Assembly: GCA_002344125.1 (NCBI GenBank)
Contig: DDTQ01000008.1
Location: 1 to 25,676 of the forward strand
Reading direction: 5' to 3'
Length of the DNA: 25,676 nucleotides
From: Ignavibacteria bacterium UBA2360
GTDB taxonomy: Bacteria > Bacteroidota > Ignavibacteria > Tepidaquicellales > OLB5
Made by a program: the position numbers and the translations under genes. A model generated the notes under the pieces. That model was not told the origin of the DNA and did not search any database. It saw only the letters and a list, made by a program, of their open reading frames with translations. Every line of letters starts with the position of its first letter. Position 1 is the stretch's first letter. This document shows, one piece after another, positions 1 to 8,041 of this stretch.

Positions 1-77
1 GCTCGCATAATGGTATTGCAGCGGTCTTGAAAACCGCCGGGCGCAAGCCTGTGGGGGTTCGAGTCCCTCGCTCTCCG
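1..77 (+). tRNA. tRNA-Ser(UGA), 5' end cut off by window start
   Basis: The anticodon stem GCGGT/ACCGC (21-25/33-37) encloses loop CTTGAAA with anticodon TGA at 28-30, decoding UCA. A long variable arm (about 38-52) is the class II hallmark of serine tRNAs. The T stem is 53-57/65-69 with loop TTCGAGT, and the 3' acceptor strand GCTCTCC (70-76) is followed by discriminator G77. CCA is not encoded. The 5' acceptor strand and about nine bases lie before the window. Confidence 0.93.
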
Positions 78-127
78 CAAAAATATGTGTAAACAAGGGG
101 TTGTAACCCCTTGTTTCATTCTTGTCA

Positions 128-214
128 GGAGAGGTGCTCGAGTGGTTGAAGAGGCTACCCTGGAAAGGTAGTATACCCGCAAGGGTATCGTGGGTTCGAA
201 TCCCACCTTCTCCG
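128..214 (+). tRNA. tRNA-Ser(GGA)
   Basis: Complete class II tRNA. Acceptor strands GGAGAGG (128-134) and CTTCTCC (207-213) pair with one G-U, followed by discriminator G214. The anticodon stem CTACC/GGTAG holds loop CTGGAAA with anticodon GGA at 162-164, decoding UCC/UCU. A long variable arm carries the stem ATACCC/GGGTAT, and the T loop is TTCGAAT. CCA is not encoded. It lies 50 nt behind the other serine tRNA, so the two probably come from one transcript. Confidence 0.96.
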
Positions 215-263
215 CAAATAGAACTAAAAATCTTTACATCGAATTTTCACAACATGCATTTCT

Positions 264-836
264 TTACTTCACTTTCTTATACCTGTGGCAATCGACTAAA
301 TGATCGTTAACCATTCCCGTTGCCTGCATTTGCGCGTAGCATATTGTTGAGCCAACAAATTTAAATCCATCCTTAATTAACTGTTTGCTCATTGCATCTG
401 ATTCCGCTGTTCTGGCGGGCAGTTCTCTCAGTGACTTCCATTCATTCTTCTTAACTTTCCCGTTTGTGAACTGCCATAAGTAATCAGAAAATGAACCTGT
501 CTTATCCTGAATTTCTAAGAATGCTTTCGCATTCGTGATCGTAGCTGCTATCTTAAGCCTGTTCCTGATAATTCCCGCATCATTAAGTAATTTCTGAACT
601 TTCGTGTCACTATACCTTGCGATCTTTTCAGCATTAAAGCCGTCAATCGCTTTCCTGAAGTTTTCGCGTTTATATAAAATCGTTCTCCAGCTTAGTCCCG
701 CCTGGAAGCCCTCCAGTACTATAAACTCAAAAAGCTTGTCATCGTTATGAACGGGCACTCCCCATTCTTCATCGTGATATTTCATATACAGCGGGTCGCT
801 TCCGCACCATGGGCAGCGTATTATTTCTTTTGGCAT
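264..836 (-). CDS. tag: DNA-3-methyladenine glycosylase I
   Basis: Removes 3-methyladenine from alkylated DNA in base excision repair; cytoplasmic. The N-terminus RCPWCGSDPLYMKYHDEEWG and the C-terminal NDHLVDCHRY match the Tag family. The four zinc ligands of E. coli Tag appear kept: Cys and His near the N-terminus (RC..., YHDEEWG) and the His/Cys pair spaced i,i+4 in NDHLVDC. From the ATG at 836 the protein has 190 residues, the usual Tag length. An in-frame TTG at 893 would add 19 unsupported residues, so I prefer the ATG, although neither start has a clear Shine-Dalgarno. It is divergent from cdaA. Confidence 0.93.
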   Translation of the reverse strand: MPKEIIRCPWCGSDPLYMKYHDEEWGVPVHNDDKLFEFIVLEGFQAGLSWRTILYKRENFRKAIDGFNAEKIARYSDTKVQKLLNDAGIIRNRLKIAATITNAKAFLEIQDKTGSFSDYLWQFTNGKVKKNEWKSLRELPARTAESDAMSKQLIKDGFKFVGSTICYAQMQATGMVNDHLVDCHRYKKVK

Positions 837-941
837 GATAATTTTCGGGTTCTGCGCAGTTAATGCTGCCTGCGCTGTTAATAATTTATTCAAAATTATT
901 AACTATTATGTAAAAAGCCAAATCATTAAATTCGCATTAAT

Positions 942-1757
942 ATGGAACTGTTCAAAATAGGCTTTATTACCGTAAATTTAATTGATATAATTGATATAAT
1001 TATAGTCACTTATATATTTTACAAGCTATACCTTGTAATGCGCGGTACTATTGCTTCACAGATCTTCCTCGGATTAACCCTCATCATTCTTGCTTCGTTA
1101 ATTGCGCAGACCTTTAACATGAAATCACTTGGGTGGATCTTCAGCAGACTAACGGATATCTGGGTCATAGCTTTTATCATACTGTTCCAGCCGGAAATAC
1201 GAAGACTATTACTCGTTATAGGGCGTACCAGAATAGCGCGCTACTTCCTGAAAATAAATGCCGGCGAAACTATTAACGAGATAGTTGAAGGTCTGCGTGA
1301 ATTGAAAGAAAGAAAACAGGGCGCGCTTATCGTAATTTCGATGGGTGATAGGCTTACAAGCCTTGTGGAAACCGGCGAACAGCTGCAGGCTAAGGTAAGC
1401 AAAGAATTGCTCATTTCAATATTCAATACAAAATCACCGTTGCATGATGGCGCCGTTATCATAAATAATAATACCATAGAAGCCGCGCGCTGCATATTGC
1501 CGCTTTCACCCACAGAAAAGATTGGTACACGCAAACTTGGCACGCGGCACCGCGCCGGGCTGGGCGCATCAGAAGATGTTAACGCGATGGTGATAATTCT
1601 ATCGGAAGAGACCGGCGGACTTTCAATTGCCGAAGATGGTAAGCTGAAGTTTGTTTCCGGACTTGATGAATTGCGCCGCGAAATGAAAAAAGAACTTGAA
1701 TCCACCGACGTTAAAGAAGAAGTAAAAGAAATATTCGAAGAAATGGATGAGGAATAG
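942..1757 (+). CDS. cdaA: Diadenylate cyclase, CdaA type
   Basis: Makes the second messenger c-di-AMP from two ATP, which in other bacteria controls potassium and osmolyte transport and cell-wall homeostasis. The protein of 271 residues begins with three hydrophobic membrane segments (about 8-32, 38-57, 68-92), followed by a cytoplasmic DisA_N (DAC) domain. The catalytic motifs are visible: LHDGAV with DGA at 169-171, and GTRHRAGLG with RHR at 202-204. A glutamate-rich tail ends the protein. Usually glmM and a CdaR regulator neighbour cdaA in Firmicutes; here it heads an operon with pcm (5-nt gap) and miaA. Confidence 0.95.
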   Translation: MELFKIGFITVNLIDIIDIIIVTYIFYKLYLVMRGTIASQIFLGLTLIILASLIAQTFNMKSLGWIFSRLTDIWVIAFIILFQPEIRRLLLVIGRTRIARYFLKINAGETINEIVEGLRELKERKQGALIVISMGDRLTSLVETGEQLQAKVSKELLISIFNTKSPLHDGAVIINNNTIEAARCILPLSPTEKIGTRKLGTRHRAGLGASEDVNAMVIILSEETGGLSIAEDGKLKFVSGLDELRREMKKELESTDVKEEVKEIFEEMDEE

Positions 1758-1762
1758 CCGTT

Positions 1763-2401
1763 ATGCTTCTGCTTGAAGAAGAAAAAAGAAAACTGGTTGA
1801 AAGCCTGTGGAGCAAGGGCATAAAAGACGAAAATGTTCTGAAGGCTATTTACGATATTCCCCGCGAAAAATTCATTTCCAACGCTCTCAGAAAATTTGCT
1901 TACGATGATAACGCGCTGCCTATTGAATGCGCCCAGACAATCTCTCAACCCTTTACTGTTGCGTTTATGACCCAAACACTCGAAGTTAAACCGGGTGATA
2001 AGATCCTTGAAATAGGAACAGGCTCCGGTTACCAGGCAGCGGTATTGAACCGGTTAGGCGCTGATGTATATTCAGTTGAAAGAATAGAAAAACTTTATGA
2101 AAACGCATTGAGTCTGCTGAGCGAACTGGACTATAAAGTTAACTTAAAACTTGATGATGGCACTCTTGGCTGGGAAGAGAACGCCCCATACGATAAAATT
2201 ATAGTTACCGCCGGTGCGCCTGATGTTCCGCAGCATTTGCTTGAGCAGCTTATTACCGGTGGCAAACTTGTTATTCCCGTGGGTGACCAGGATATGCAAA
2301 GATTGCTGGTTGTTACAAAAACTGATGCAGGCATCGAAAAGAAGTATTACGATAAATTCAAATTTGTCCCGTTGATAGGGGAAGAAGGCTGGAAATCATA
2401 A
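1763..2401 (+). CDS. pcm: Protein-L-isoaspartate O-methyltransferase
   Basis: Methylates L-isoaspartyl residues of damaged proteins using S-adenosylmethionine, starting their repair to aspartate; cytoplasmic. The 212-residue length is typical. The family signature is seen as QTISQP (58-63), and the SAM-binding motif I as LEIGTGSGYQ (82-91). Later motifs include DKIIVTAGAPDVP and GGKLVIPVG. It starts 5 nt after the cdaA stop and ends 10 nt before miaA, so it is the middle gene of a three-gene operon and probably depends on translational coupling. Confidence 0.95.
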   Translation: MLLLEEEKRKLVESLWSKGIKDENVLKAIYDIPREKFISNALRKFAYDDNALPIECAQTISQPFTVAFMTQTLEVKPGDKILEIGTGSGYQAAVLNRLGADVYSVERIEKLYENALSLLSELDYKVNLKLDDGTLGWEENAPYDKIIVTAGAPDVPQHLLEQLITGGKLVIPVGDQDMQRLLVVTKTDAGIEKKYYDKFKFVPLIGEEGWKS

Positions 2402-2411
2402 TTTCTGAATT

Positions 2412-3347
2412 ATGCCTGAGCCAAAAGTAATTGTAATAACCGGCCCCACAGCATCAGGAAAAACTGCCCTTGCTTTGAATACTGCCGAAAAAATCGAGCA
2501 AAACACAGGTAAGATTGTTGAGATCATCTCGGCGGATTCCCGCCAGGTATTTAAACATATTCCAATTACCACTGCCCAGCCCTCAACCGAAGAATTAAAC
2601 AGATTCAAACATCATTTCGTAAATACTCTTGAACTCAATGAAGAATTCAATGCAGGCGATTTTGGCTCCGAAGCGCGCACGCTGATTGATAGGTTATTCA
2701 GCGAAGGCAGGATCCCTCTGGTTGTTGGCGGAAGCGGACTGTACATAAATTCCCTGGTATATGGATTCTTCGAAATAGGCAGCGATGATAAGCTGCTTGA
2801 TGAGAAGTTTAAAACTAAGCGTGAAGAAATTTATAAAGCAAAAGAGGAAAAAGGTTTTGAATACCTTCTGGCTGAGCTTAAAACCCATGACCCTGTTACA
2901 TTTGATAAAATGAAAGAAATTAAAGAGCGTCGTGTAATCCGCGCGCTTGAAGTGTTTTATGTTACCGGAATACCAATTTCAGTTCACCACAAAAAGAAGA
3001 TCAAGATCAATTTTTTAGCTGATATGTACGGGATCCAAATTGAGCGAAGTGAGTTATATGCCGGGATCAACAATAGAACCGAAGTAATGTTAAGTAACGG
3101 AATGTTGGAAGAGATCGAATCCTTAAAGAGCAAGGGTTACCATTATAGAACCCATAATTCATTGAATACTGTTGGCGCAAGAGAGATATTTGATTTTTTA
3201 GATGGTGTAATTACCAAAGAACGAATGACGGAACTTATCAAACAAAACACCCGCCGTTTTGCCAAACGGCAATTGACATGGTTCCGCAGAGATGAAAATA
3301 TTAAATGGATAGGTCCAACAGCTTTTGCTTCTCTTGGGATGCATTGA
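2412..3347 (+). CDS. miaA: tRNA dimethylallyltransferase
   Basis: Transfers a dimethylallyl group to N6 of adenosine-37 in tRNAs that read codons starting with U, including the serine tRNAs at the start of this window. P-loop GPTASGKT is at residues 11-18. Further family motifs are ISADSRQVFK, the TTAQPS region (family: T.KPS), GGSGLYINSL, and TRRFAKRQLTWFRRD near the end. Length 311 is normal. The last eleven residues (GPTAFASLGMH) are unlike usual MiaA tails; the AFASLGMH codons and stop form the first unit of the 3321-3526 repeat, so the natural C-terminus was probably altered by that element. Confidence 0.95.
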   Translation: MPEPKVIVITGPTASGKTALALNTAEKIEQNTGKIVEIISADSRQVFKHIPITTAQPSTEELNRFKHHFVNTLELNEEFNAGDFGSEARTLIDRLFSEGRIPLVVGGSGLYINSLVYGFFEIGSDDKLLDEKFKTKREEIYKAKEEKGFEYLLAELKTHDPVTFDKMKEIKERRVIRALEVFYVTGIPISVHHKKKIKINFLADMYGIQIERSELYAGINNRTEVMLSNGMLEEIESLKSKGYHYRTHNSLNTVGAREIFDFLDGVITKERMTELIKQNTRRFAKRQLTWFRRDENIKWIGPTAFASLGMH

Positions 3348-3526
3348 CTGTTACGATGCATCACTGAAACATCCCGCGTAATGTAATTCAAACTGTTTTG
3401 CTTTTGCTTCTCTTGGAGTGCATTGACTGTGTCAATGCTGCATCACTGTAACATCAGGCGTAATTTAATTCAAGCTGTTTTGCTTTTGCCTCTCTTGGAG
3501 TGCATTGACTGTGTCAATGCTGCACC
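3321..3526. repeat. Tandem ~80-bp hairpin repeats, 2.6 copies
   Basis: Three head-to-tail units begin at 3321, 3400 and 3482; lengths are 79 and 82 bp plus about 45 bp of a partial third. Each starts with GCTTTTGC-TCTCTTGG. Unit 1 overlaps the last eight codons and the stop of miaA. Units 2 and 3 still read A-F-A-S-L-G-V-H-stop, as if the 3' end of miaA had been duplicated. Units 2 and 3 each contain a perfect 8-bp hairpin GCATTGAC-TGT-GTCAATGC (3420-3438 and 3502-3520); unit 1 has a decayed version. The array fills the gap between the convergent miaA and the dehydrogenase-like gene and may act as a terminator for both. Confidence 0.88.
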
Positions 3527-3535
3527 TTAAAAGCT

Positions 3536-4210
3536 TCAACAATAAAACTTCAAATCCATATCCATCATTTCCTTCAATAATGGGTGAGGCCTGTACCGGT
3601 CTTCCCCAAAATCACGCTGCAGCGCAGCAAGAATATTATATACCAGCCCAACGCCAAGTCTGTCAGCCCATTCCAGCGGACCGTACGGGTAATTCGTGCC
3701 CAGCTTCATCGCAGTATCAATATCTTCTTTGCTGGCAACCTGCTCGCTGTAAACCTGCGCGGCTTCATTGATTATCATAGATACAATTCTGGGGAATATC
3801 ATCCCTACTCTATCCGGTACTATCGAATAATTCATTCCCACTTCGCTTAAGAATTTTTCTGCATTTTTAAGTATTGCCGCATCTGTTATTTTTGAGGGCG
3901 CGATCTCAATCCTTTTAGCTTTTGAAAATGTATCATATAACCCAATACCAATGAGTCTTTCCGGATTCGCCTGCCTCCTGCCTTGCTCTGAAACTGCTGA
4001 GCAAAGGGATGATGTAAAGATTGGGATATTATTCGCTGTTGCTGATTCAATATATTGCAGTTCTTCGGATTGTTCGTATTCCGGGTAGTTCGTCGTGTTT
4101 ATTATGATTCCGGCATGTTCTGGCTCTGTTGTAAATTCAGCTTTGCCGCTAAAGAACTCCCTAAACTCGTTGTTTATGGATTCTGTACCCTGTAAATAAA
4201 CTATAGTCAT
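3536..4210 (-). CDS. 3-hydroxyacyl-CoA dehydrogenase-like protein, degenerate active site
   Basis: The C-terminal half fits the 3-hydroxyacyl-CoA dehydrogenase C-terminal domain: an E-A start after VGMIFPRIVSMIINEA (141-150) and a signature DTAMKLGTNYPYGPLEWAD (165-183). The N-terminal NAD domain is short (about 80 residues) and shows no GxGxxG. In the family motif (IGLHFFNP...VE) the catalytic His falls on Gly90 (IGIGLYDTF), the Glu is kept (RIEI, Glu102), and the Asn of the usual GF..NR motif is Pro140. With 224 residues instead of about 285 it is probably not a working dehydrogenase. It could be a binding or regulatory relative in fatty-acid or phenylacetate metabolism; that role is inferred. 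Its start is 7 nt from that of the divergent neighbour. Confidence 0.75.
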   Translation of the reverse strand: MTIVYLQGTESINNEFREFFSGKAEFTTEPEHAGIIINTTNYPEYEQSEELQYIESATANNIPIFTSSLCSAVSEQGRRQANPERLIGIGLYDTFSKAKRIEIAPSKITDAAILKNAEKFLSEVGMNYSIVPDRVGMIFPRIVSMIINEAAQVYSEQVASKEDIDTAMKLGTNYPYGPLEWADRLGVGLVYNILAALQRDFGEDRYRPHPLLKEMMDMDLKFYC

Positions 4211-4217
4211 TATTTTA

Positions 4218-4994
4218 TTGAATAATTCTGAATTAAAAGAAAAATTGGAAGCTCATTATTTGAGCTATAAGCAGAAATTCTCATCCAAAGATCCGGTATG
4301 GATACTTCACAGGTTTTCCCGTGGAAGAGATATTGAGCTTATTGGTTTAATAACAGCAGCTTACGCCTACGGTTCTGTTGATCAGATCAACCGGTTTATT
4401 GAGGACTTGTTGCAGAAAACCGGCAACAAACCATACGAATTTACCATAAATTTTTCCAAACGTAAAGATAAAAAGCATTTAGATGGAATGTATTACCGGT
4501 TCAATTCTCAATTTGATCTGCTGGATATGTTCAGTTCACTGAATAGAGTCCTTGTAAATTACGGCTCACTTAAGAACTTATTTTTAATTCATTTTAATGA
4601 ATCTCACAGCAACATTATTCCCGCACTCACTGAATTCACAAAAGAACTTAACAAAAGTACTCCCAAAGCAGAAAGCAGATATTATCATTACCTGTTTTCC
4701 AATCCCGCAAACAACAGTACCTGTAAACGGATGAATTTATTTCTGAGATGGATGGTTCGCCGGGATGAAATTGATACAGGGCTATGGAAAGAAATCCCTT
4801 CTGCAAAACTCATTATGCCTGTTGATACGCATATTGCAAGGATCTCAAAAAATCTGAAATTAGTGAACAGGAAAAGTATTGATCTTAAGTTTGCCTTAGA
4901 ACTGACCGAAAAATTGAAAACATTTGACCCTTTTGACCCTGTGAAATACGATTTTGCATTATGTCACATAGGCATTGATAAGAAAGAATTCTGA
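4218..4994 (+). CDS. TIGR02757/DUF2400 family protein, function unknown
   Basis: A 258-residue cytoplasmic protein of a conserved family seen mostly in Bacteroidota and spirochaetes. The recognised marks are DPVWILHRFSRGRDIELIGLI near the start, FLRWMVRRDEIDTGLW in the middle and MPVDTHIARISKNLKL at about residues 200-215. The VDTHIARIS stretch resembles the conserved VDTHV.R core of helix-hairpin-helix DNA glycosylases of the endonuclease III group, so a remote DNA-repair link is possible, but no iron-sulphur cysteines follow. The start is TTG at 4218; there is no upstream ATG in frame and the next gene's start is only 7 nt away on the other strand. Confidence 0.82.
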   Translation: MNNSELKEKLEAHYLSYKQKFSSKDPVWILHRFSRGRDIELIGLITAAYAYGSVDQINRFIEDLLQKTGNKPYEFTINFSKRKDKKHLDGMYYRFNSQFDLLDMFSSLNRVLVNYGSLKNLFLIHFNESHSNIIPALTEFTKELNKSTPKAESRYYHYLFSNPANNSTCKRMNLFLRWMVRRDEIDTGLWKEIPSAKLIMPVDTHIARISKNLKLVNRKSIDLKFALELTEKLKTFDPFDPVKYDFALCHIGIDKKEF

Positions 4995-5168
4995 TCTCTG
5001 TAATTCCGCAATTCAAACATTTTATCCCCGTGTTCGTCTTTATCAATAACAAAAGCAAATTTATATAATAAGTGATATTAACGGTGTTAGTAAGTATTAA
5101 CATTATTAGTTATTTTGTTTACACACATAAATCAGCGATTTTAATTTTCTTCTAAACATATATTATTT

Positions 5169-6332
5169 ATGAAAATAGGTATTCTTTGTTATCCCACATA
5201 TGGTGGCTCAGGTGTTGTTGCAACTGAATTAGGTATAGAGCTTGCCGCGCGCGGGCACCAGGTGCATTTCATTTCTTACAGCATGCCCATGCGGCTGAAT
5301 ATGGGGTTTTCAGATAACATTTTCTTCCATAAGGTTGAAATGGCTTCATACCCGCTGTTTGATTTTCCGTTATACAGTATAGCGCTTGCAAGCAAAATTG
5401 TTGAAGTTGCCAAGTTCAACGGACTCGATCTTGTTCACGCGCATTACGCTATTCCCCATGCAACAAGCGCATACCTTGCCCGTGAAATAATAAAAGAGGA
5501 AGTTCTTTCAAAGAAGAAAAATAATCGTAATATAAAAATTATCACAACTCTGCACGGCACTGATATTACTTTAACCGGTTTGGAAATAAGTTTCCTTCCC
5601 ACAATGAAGTTTTCCGTTCAGAAATCTGACGGTGTAACGGCGGTTTCGGAATTTCTGAAACAAAAAACCCAGTCACAATACGAGATCACTAAAGATATAA
5701 AGGTTATACCTAACTTCATTAACCAGGATATCTATAAAAAGATCAATAACAATGAAACAAAATGCCTTAAAGATAAGCTGTCTAAAAATGGTGAAAAGAT
5801 ACTGGTTCACACCTCAAACTTTCGTGCCTTAAAGCGTGTAGATGACGCAATTCGTGCATTCAAGATCATAAACGATAAGATCCCTTCAAAGTTACTGCTG
5901 ATTGGTGATGGTCCAGAGCGAAGCAAATGCGAATACCTTGTTAAAGATCTGGGATTAGTGGAAAATGTGAAATTCTATGGTGAGCAGGAATCATTTACTG
6001 AAATACTTTCTGTATCAGATCTTTTCCTCATGCCTTCACAATCAGAAAGTTTCGGGCTCTCAGCCCTTGAGGCAATGGCATGCGGAGTTCCCGTGGTATC
6101 TTCAAACGCTGGCGGACTGCCGGAGCTTAATCTGCATGGTGAAACCGGATACATTGCTGAAATTGGCGATGTAGAAAAAATGGCTGATTACGCCTTAAGG
6201 CTTCTTGAAGATCCGAATAAGTACAAAATATTTTCTGAAAACGCGCTTGATAGGGCTACTACACTCTTTTCTGCAGAAAAGATAATTCCTGAATACGAAA
6301 AGTATTACGAAGAGATACTGGCAGAAAATTAA
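5169..6332 (+). CDS. bshA: N-acetyl-alpha-D-glucosaminyl L-malate synthase
   Basis: First enzyme of bacillithiol synthesis: joins GlcNAc from UDP-GlcNAc to L-malate; cytoplasmic GT4 glycosyltransferase. The N-terminus MKIGILCYPTYGGSGVVATELG is diagnostic of BshA, as are HFISYSMPMR and HAHYAIPHA. The nucleotide-sugar site is SESFGLSALEAMACGVPVV with the usual EX7E glutamates. Length 387 is as expected. The other bacillithiol genes (bshB, bshC) are not in the window. The gene stands alone after a 174-nt AT-rich gap, and ends 5 nt before the convergent 6338-7837 gene. Confidence 0.95.
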   Translation: MKIGILCYPTYGGSGVVATELGIELAARGHQVHFISYSMPMRLNMGFSDNIFFHKVEMASYPLFDFPLYSIALASKIVEVAKFNGLDLVHAHYAIPHATSAYLAREIIKEEVLSKKKNNRNIKIITTLHGTDITLTGLEISFLPTMKFSVQKSDGVTAVSEFLKQKTQSQYEITKDIKVIPNFINQDIYKKINNNETKCLKDKLSKNGEKILVHTSNFRALKRVDDAIRAFKIINDKIPSKLLLIGDGPERSKCEYLVKDLGLVENVKFYGEQESFTEILSVSDLFLMPSQSESFGLSALEAMACGVPVVSSNAGGLPELNLHGETGYIAEIGDVEKMADYALRLLEDPNKYKIFSENALDRATTLFSAEKIIPEYEKYYEEILAEN

Positions 6333-6337
6333 ACCGC

Positions 6338-7837
6338 TCAAACTTTCAATTCATCCGCTTTTTCAATAAGCCATGCTTTGTGCGGCAGGAGACTTGAAGA
6401 TGCAAGTTCTTTCCTCAGTTCTTTATTTACCCTCGAGCTTCCGCTTGCCGCCTTCACTTTCAGCAGTTCCCTGTAGAAATTCAAGAATCTCAGTAAATTA
6501 TCTGATTCGTTCTTACGGATCTTCTTATTTGAAGATAAAAAATGAGTGAAAGAATCGATCAGTGAAAATGATTCTTCAATGTAGTTCAACTCGTAATAGA
6601 GTTTTAACATCAATACCTTTACCGGAATTTTCAGTCTGAATAGTTTTAACTTTACTTTGGAAAGCGAGGCCAGTGACCTTTCAAACTGCTTTTTGCAGAA
6701 AAACAGCTCCGCAAAAGAATATCCTGTCATATCAACAGAATATTCCGGAGATATCTTTTCGCCGTATTTTCGTAAAAAATCCGCAGCCCAGTCAGCTTCA
6801 TTCAGCTGCAGGGCTGTCTGGAATATTATTATAAAATTATTAACATCCATATACTGTGCAGTGTAAGATGTATACAGGTCAAGTGATGCAGCTCTTTTTA
6901 TGATCTCAAAATTTATCTTCTGGTATTTTTCATCGTTAATTGCAGTTCTTTTCCTGTTGCAGCACGTTGCCAGCATTAAGTGCAGGTTCTGCAGTTCATT
7001 TTTCCCGAAAAACTGTGAATACTGTTCCACGTAATCGTTCATTTTATTAAAATATTTCTCGTCCTTGTCGTCCTGGATAGTAATCATGAAACACAGGTAG
7101 ATCTTAAGTACTTTTATCAATCTTTCGTTTTCAGCTGCGGGAATCCCTCTGCTTTCATTCCTTTCAATGTATTCCAGTATTTTCCTGTAATCAATATTTT
7201 TAAGATACTCAAAAACAATATTATCTTTTAAAGGAAGATTGTAAGTATGGCTGACCTGATGCAATATCTGGTAAATATGAGAAAGCTCCACAAAAGAACT
7301 GAATAGCTGAAGCTCCCCCTGTTCGTATCTTTTTTCAATAATTGGTTCCTGAATGTTAGAAAGAAAATATAGCTGGTGCCATATCAAAGTAATATCTTCT
7401 TTATTGTAAATATATTCTCCTCCTATGAGATTATCTTTATCAAGTGAGCTTTCAAGTGCCAAAAGATTTTTGCCCGCAATCCCGAATAATCTTCTTTCGG
7501 TAAGGTCATCAATAACATATTTCCGGATCTCCATATCATTTTTTTCAAACATTGATATTGCCAGGTATTTTTCCACGAGACTGTATAACGATGAAAGCAG
7601 GTACCGGTATGTCTTTTCATCGTAAGTTCTTGTGCCGTATATCTTTTTAAAAAGCGCTTCCGGACTCATCTTCGGATCGTTAACATCAAACTCCGGGAAA
7701 AACGCCGCGATCAGCTTGAAAAGTTTTGTTACGCTTTCATTTGTATTAAAGTAATCAGAGCTGATAAAACGCCTGAATTTTTTCAGTTCGGCCTTATCAA
7801 ATGTCTTTAGTATTTCTATTAGCTTTTTTAGCAGCAT
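6338..7837 (-). CDS. Large helical (TPR-like) protein, paralogue of the 10534-12075 gene
   Basis: A 499-residue protein with no signal peptide, apparently all alpha-helical, rich in Leu, Lys, Tyr and Phe in a pattern reminiscent of helical-repeat scaffolds. The N-terminal block (DKAELKKFRRFISSDYFNTNE...KLFKLI...FPEFD...LFKKIYGTRTYDEKTYRYLLSSLYSLVEKYL) belongs to a family I recall as widespread in Bacteroidota under 'hypothetical protein' (S.YFN.N...LF). Function is unknown. It shares the KFEK-F...KLF..I...F...L.K...Y...L..L..Y order with the second large minus-strand protein of this window, so both are probably distant paralogues. It converges on bshA with 5 nt between the stops. Confidence 0.8.
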   Translation of the reverse strand: MLLKKLIEILKTFDKAELKKFRRFISSDYFNTNESVTKLFKLIAAFFPEFDVNDPKMSPEALFKKIYGTRTYDEKTYRYLLSSLYSLVEKYLAISMFEKNDMEIRKYVIDDLTERRLFGIAGKNLLALESSLDKDNLIGGEYIYNKEDITLIWHQLYFLSNIQEPIIEKRYEQGELQLFSSFVELSHIYQILHQVSHTYNLPLKDNIVFEYLKNIDYRKILEYIERNESRGIPAAENERLIKVLKIYLCFMITIQDDKDEKYFNKMNDYVEQYSQFFGKNELQNLHLMLATCCNRKRTAINDEKYQKINFEIIKRAASLDLYTSYTAQYMDVNNFIIIFQTALQLNEADWAADFLRKYGEKISPEYSVDMTGYSFAELFFCKKQFERSLASLSKVKLKLFRLKIPVKVLMLKLYYELNYIEESFSLIDSFTHFLSSNKKIRKNESDNLLRFLNFYRELLKVKAASGSSRVNKELRKELASSSLLPHKAWLIEKADELKV

Positions 7838-7919
7838 GGAATGCGGATAATTTCAAATGAAGTTACTTGAATTTTAGATTAAATAAAATACTGATTTCAG
7901 AGAAAAATCACGCTTTTTG

Positions 7920-7940
7920 AGGGCATCAGCCCTTTTTTTT
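7920..7940 (+). terminator. Intrinsic terminator with no plus-strand gene before it
   Basis: Stem AGGGC-ATCA-GCCCT followed by eight T on the plus strand. The nearest plus-strand gene upstream is bshA, 1.6 kb away and separated by a minus-strand gene. It may insulate the operon starting at 7965 from antisense readthrough. Confidence 0.6.
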
Positions 7941-7964
7941 CACTTTAATCCGCTGAAAAACTTC

Positions 7965-7996
7965 TTTGTCCTGCTCAAGCCTGTGGAATATCTTTG
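7965..7996 (+). promoter_or_regulatory. Bacteroidota-type promoter of the RHH regulator operon
   Basis: TTTG at 7965-7968, then 20 nt, then TATCTTTG at 7989-7996. This fits the Bacteroidota primary-sigma consensus (TTTG, about 19 nt, TAnnTTTG). Transcription would start around 8002-8004, immediately before the 8006-8019 palindrome and about 40 nt before the start codon at 8042. Confidence 0.68.
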
Positions 7997-8005
7997 TATC
8001 ATAAA

Positions 8006-8019
8006 AGTGCACGTGCACT
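8006..8019. promoter_or_regulatory. Perfect 14-bp palindrome, candidate operator
   Basis: AGTGCACGTGCACT is its own reverse complement and contains two GTGCAC half-sites. It lies right at the predicted transcription start and 22 nt before the ATG of a ribbon-helix-helix protein. Such proteins commonly bind short inverted or tandem repeats in their own promoters, so this is probably an autoregulatory operator; that is an inference. Confidence 0.55.
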
Positions 8020-8041
8020 CAGAGAATTGAAAGGGAAGTAA

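Noticed and set aside
122..310. Open reading frame through the tRNA-Ser(GGA) gene
   Set aside because: Overlaps a complete tRNA and has no family signature.
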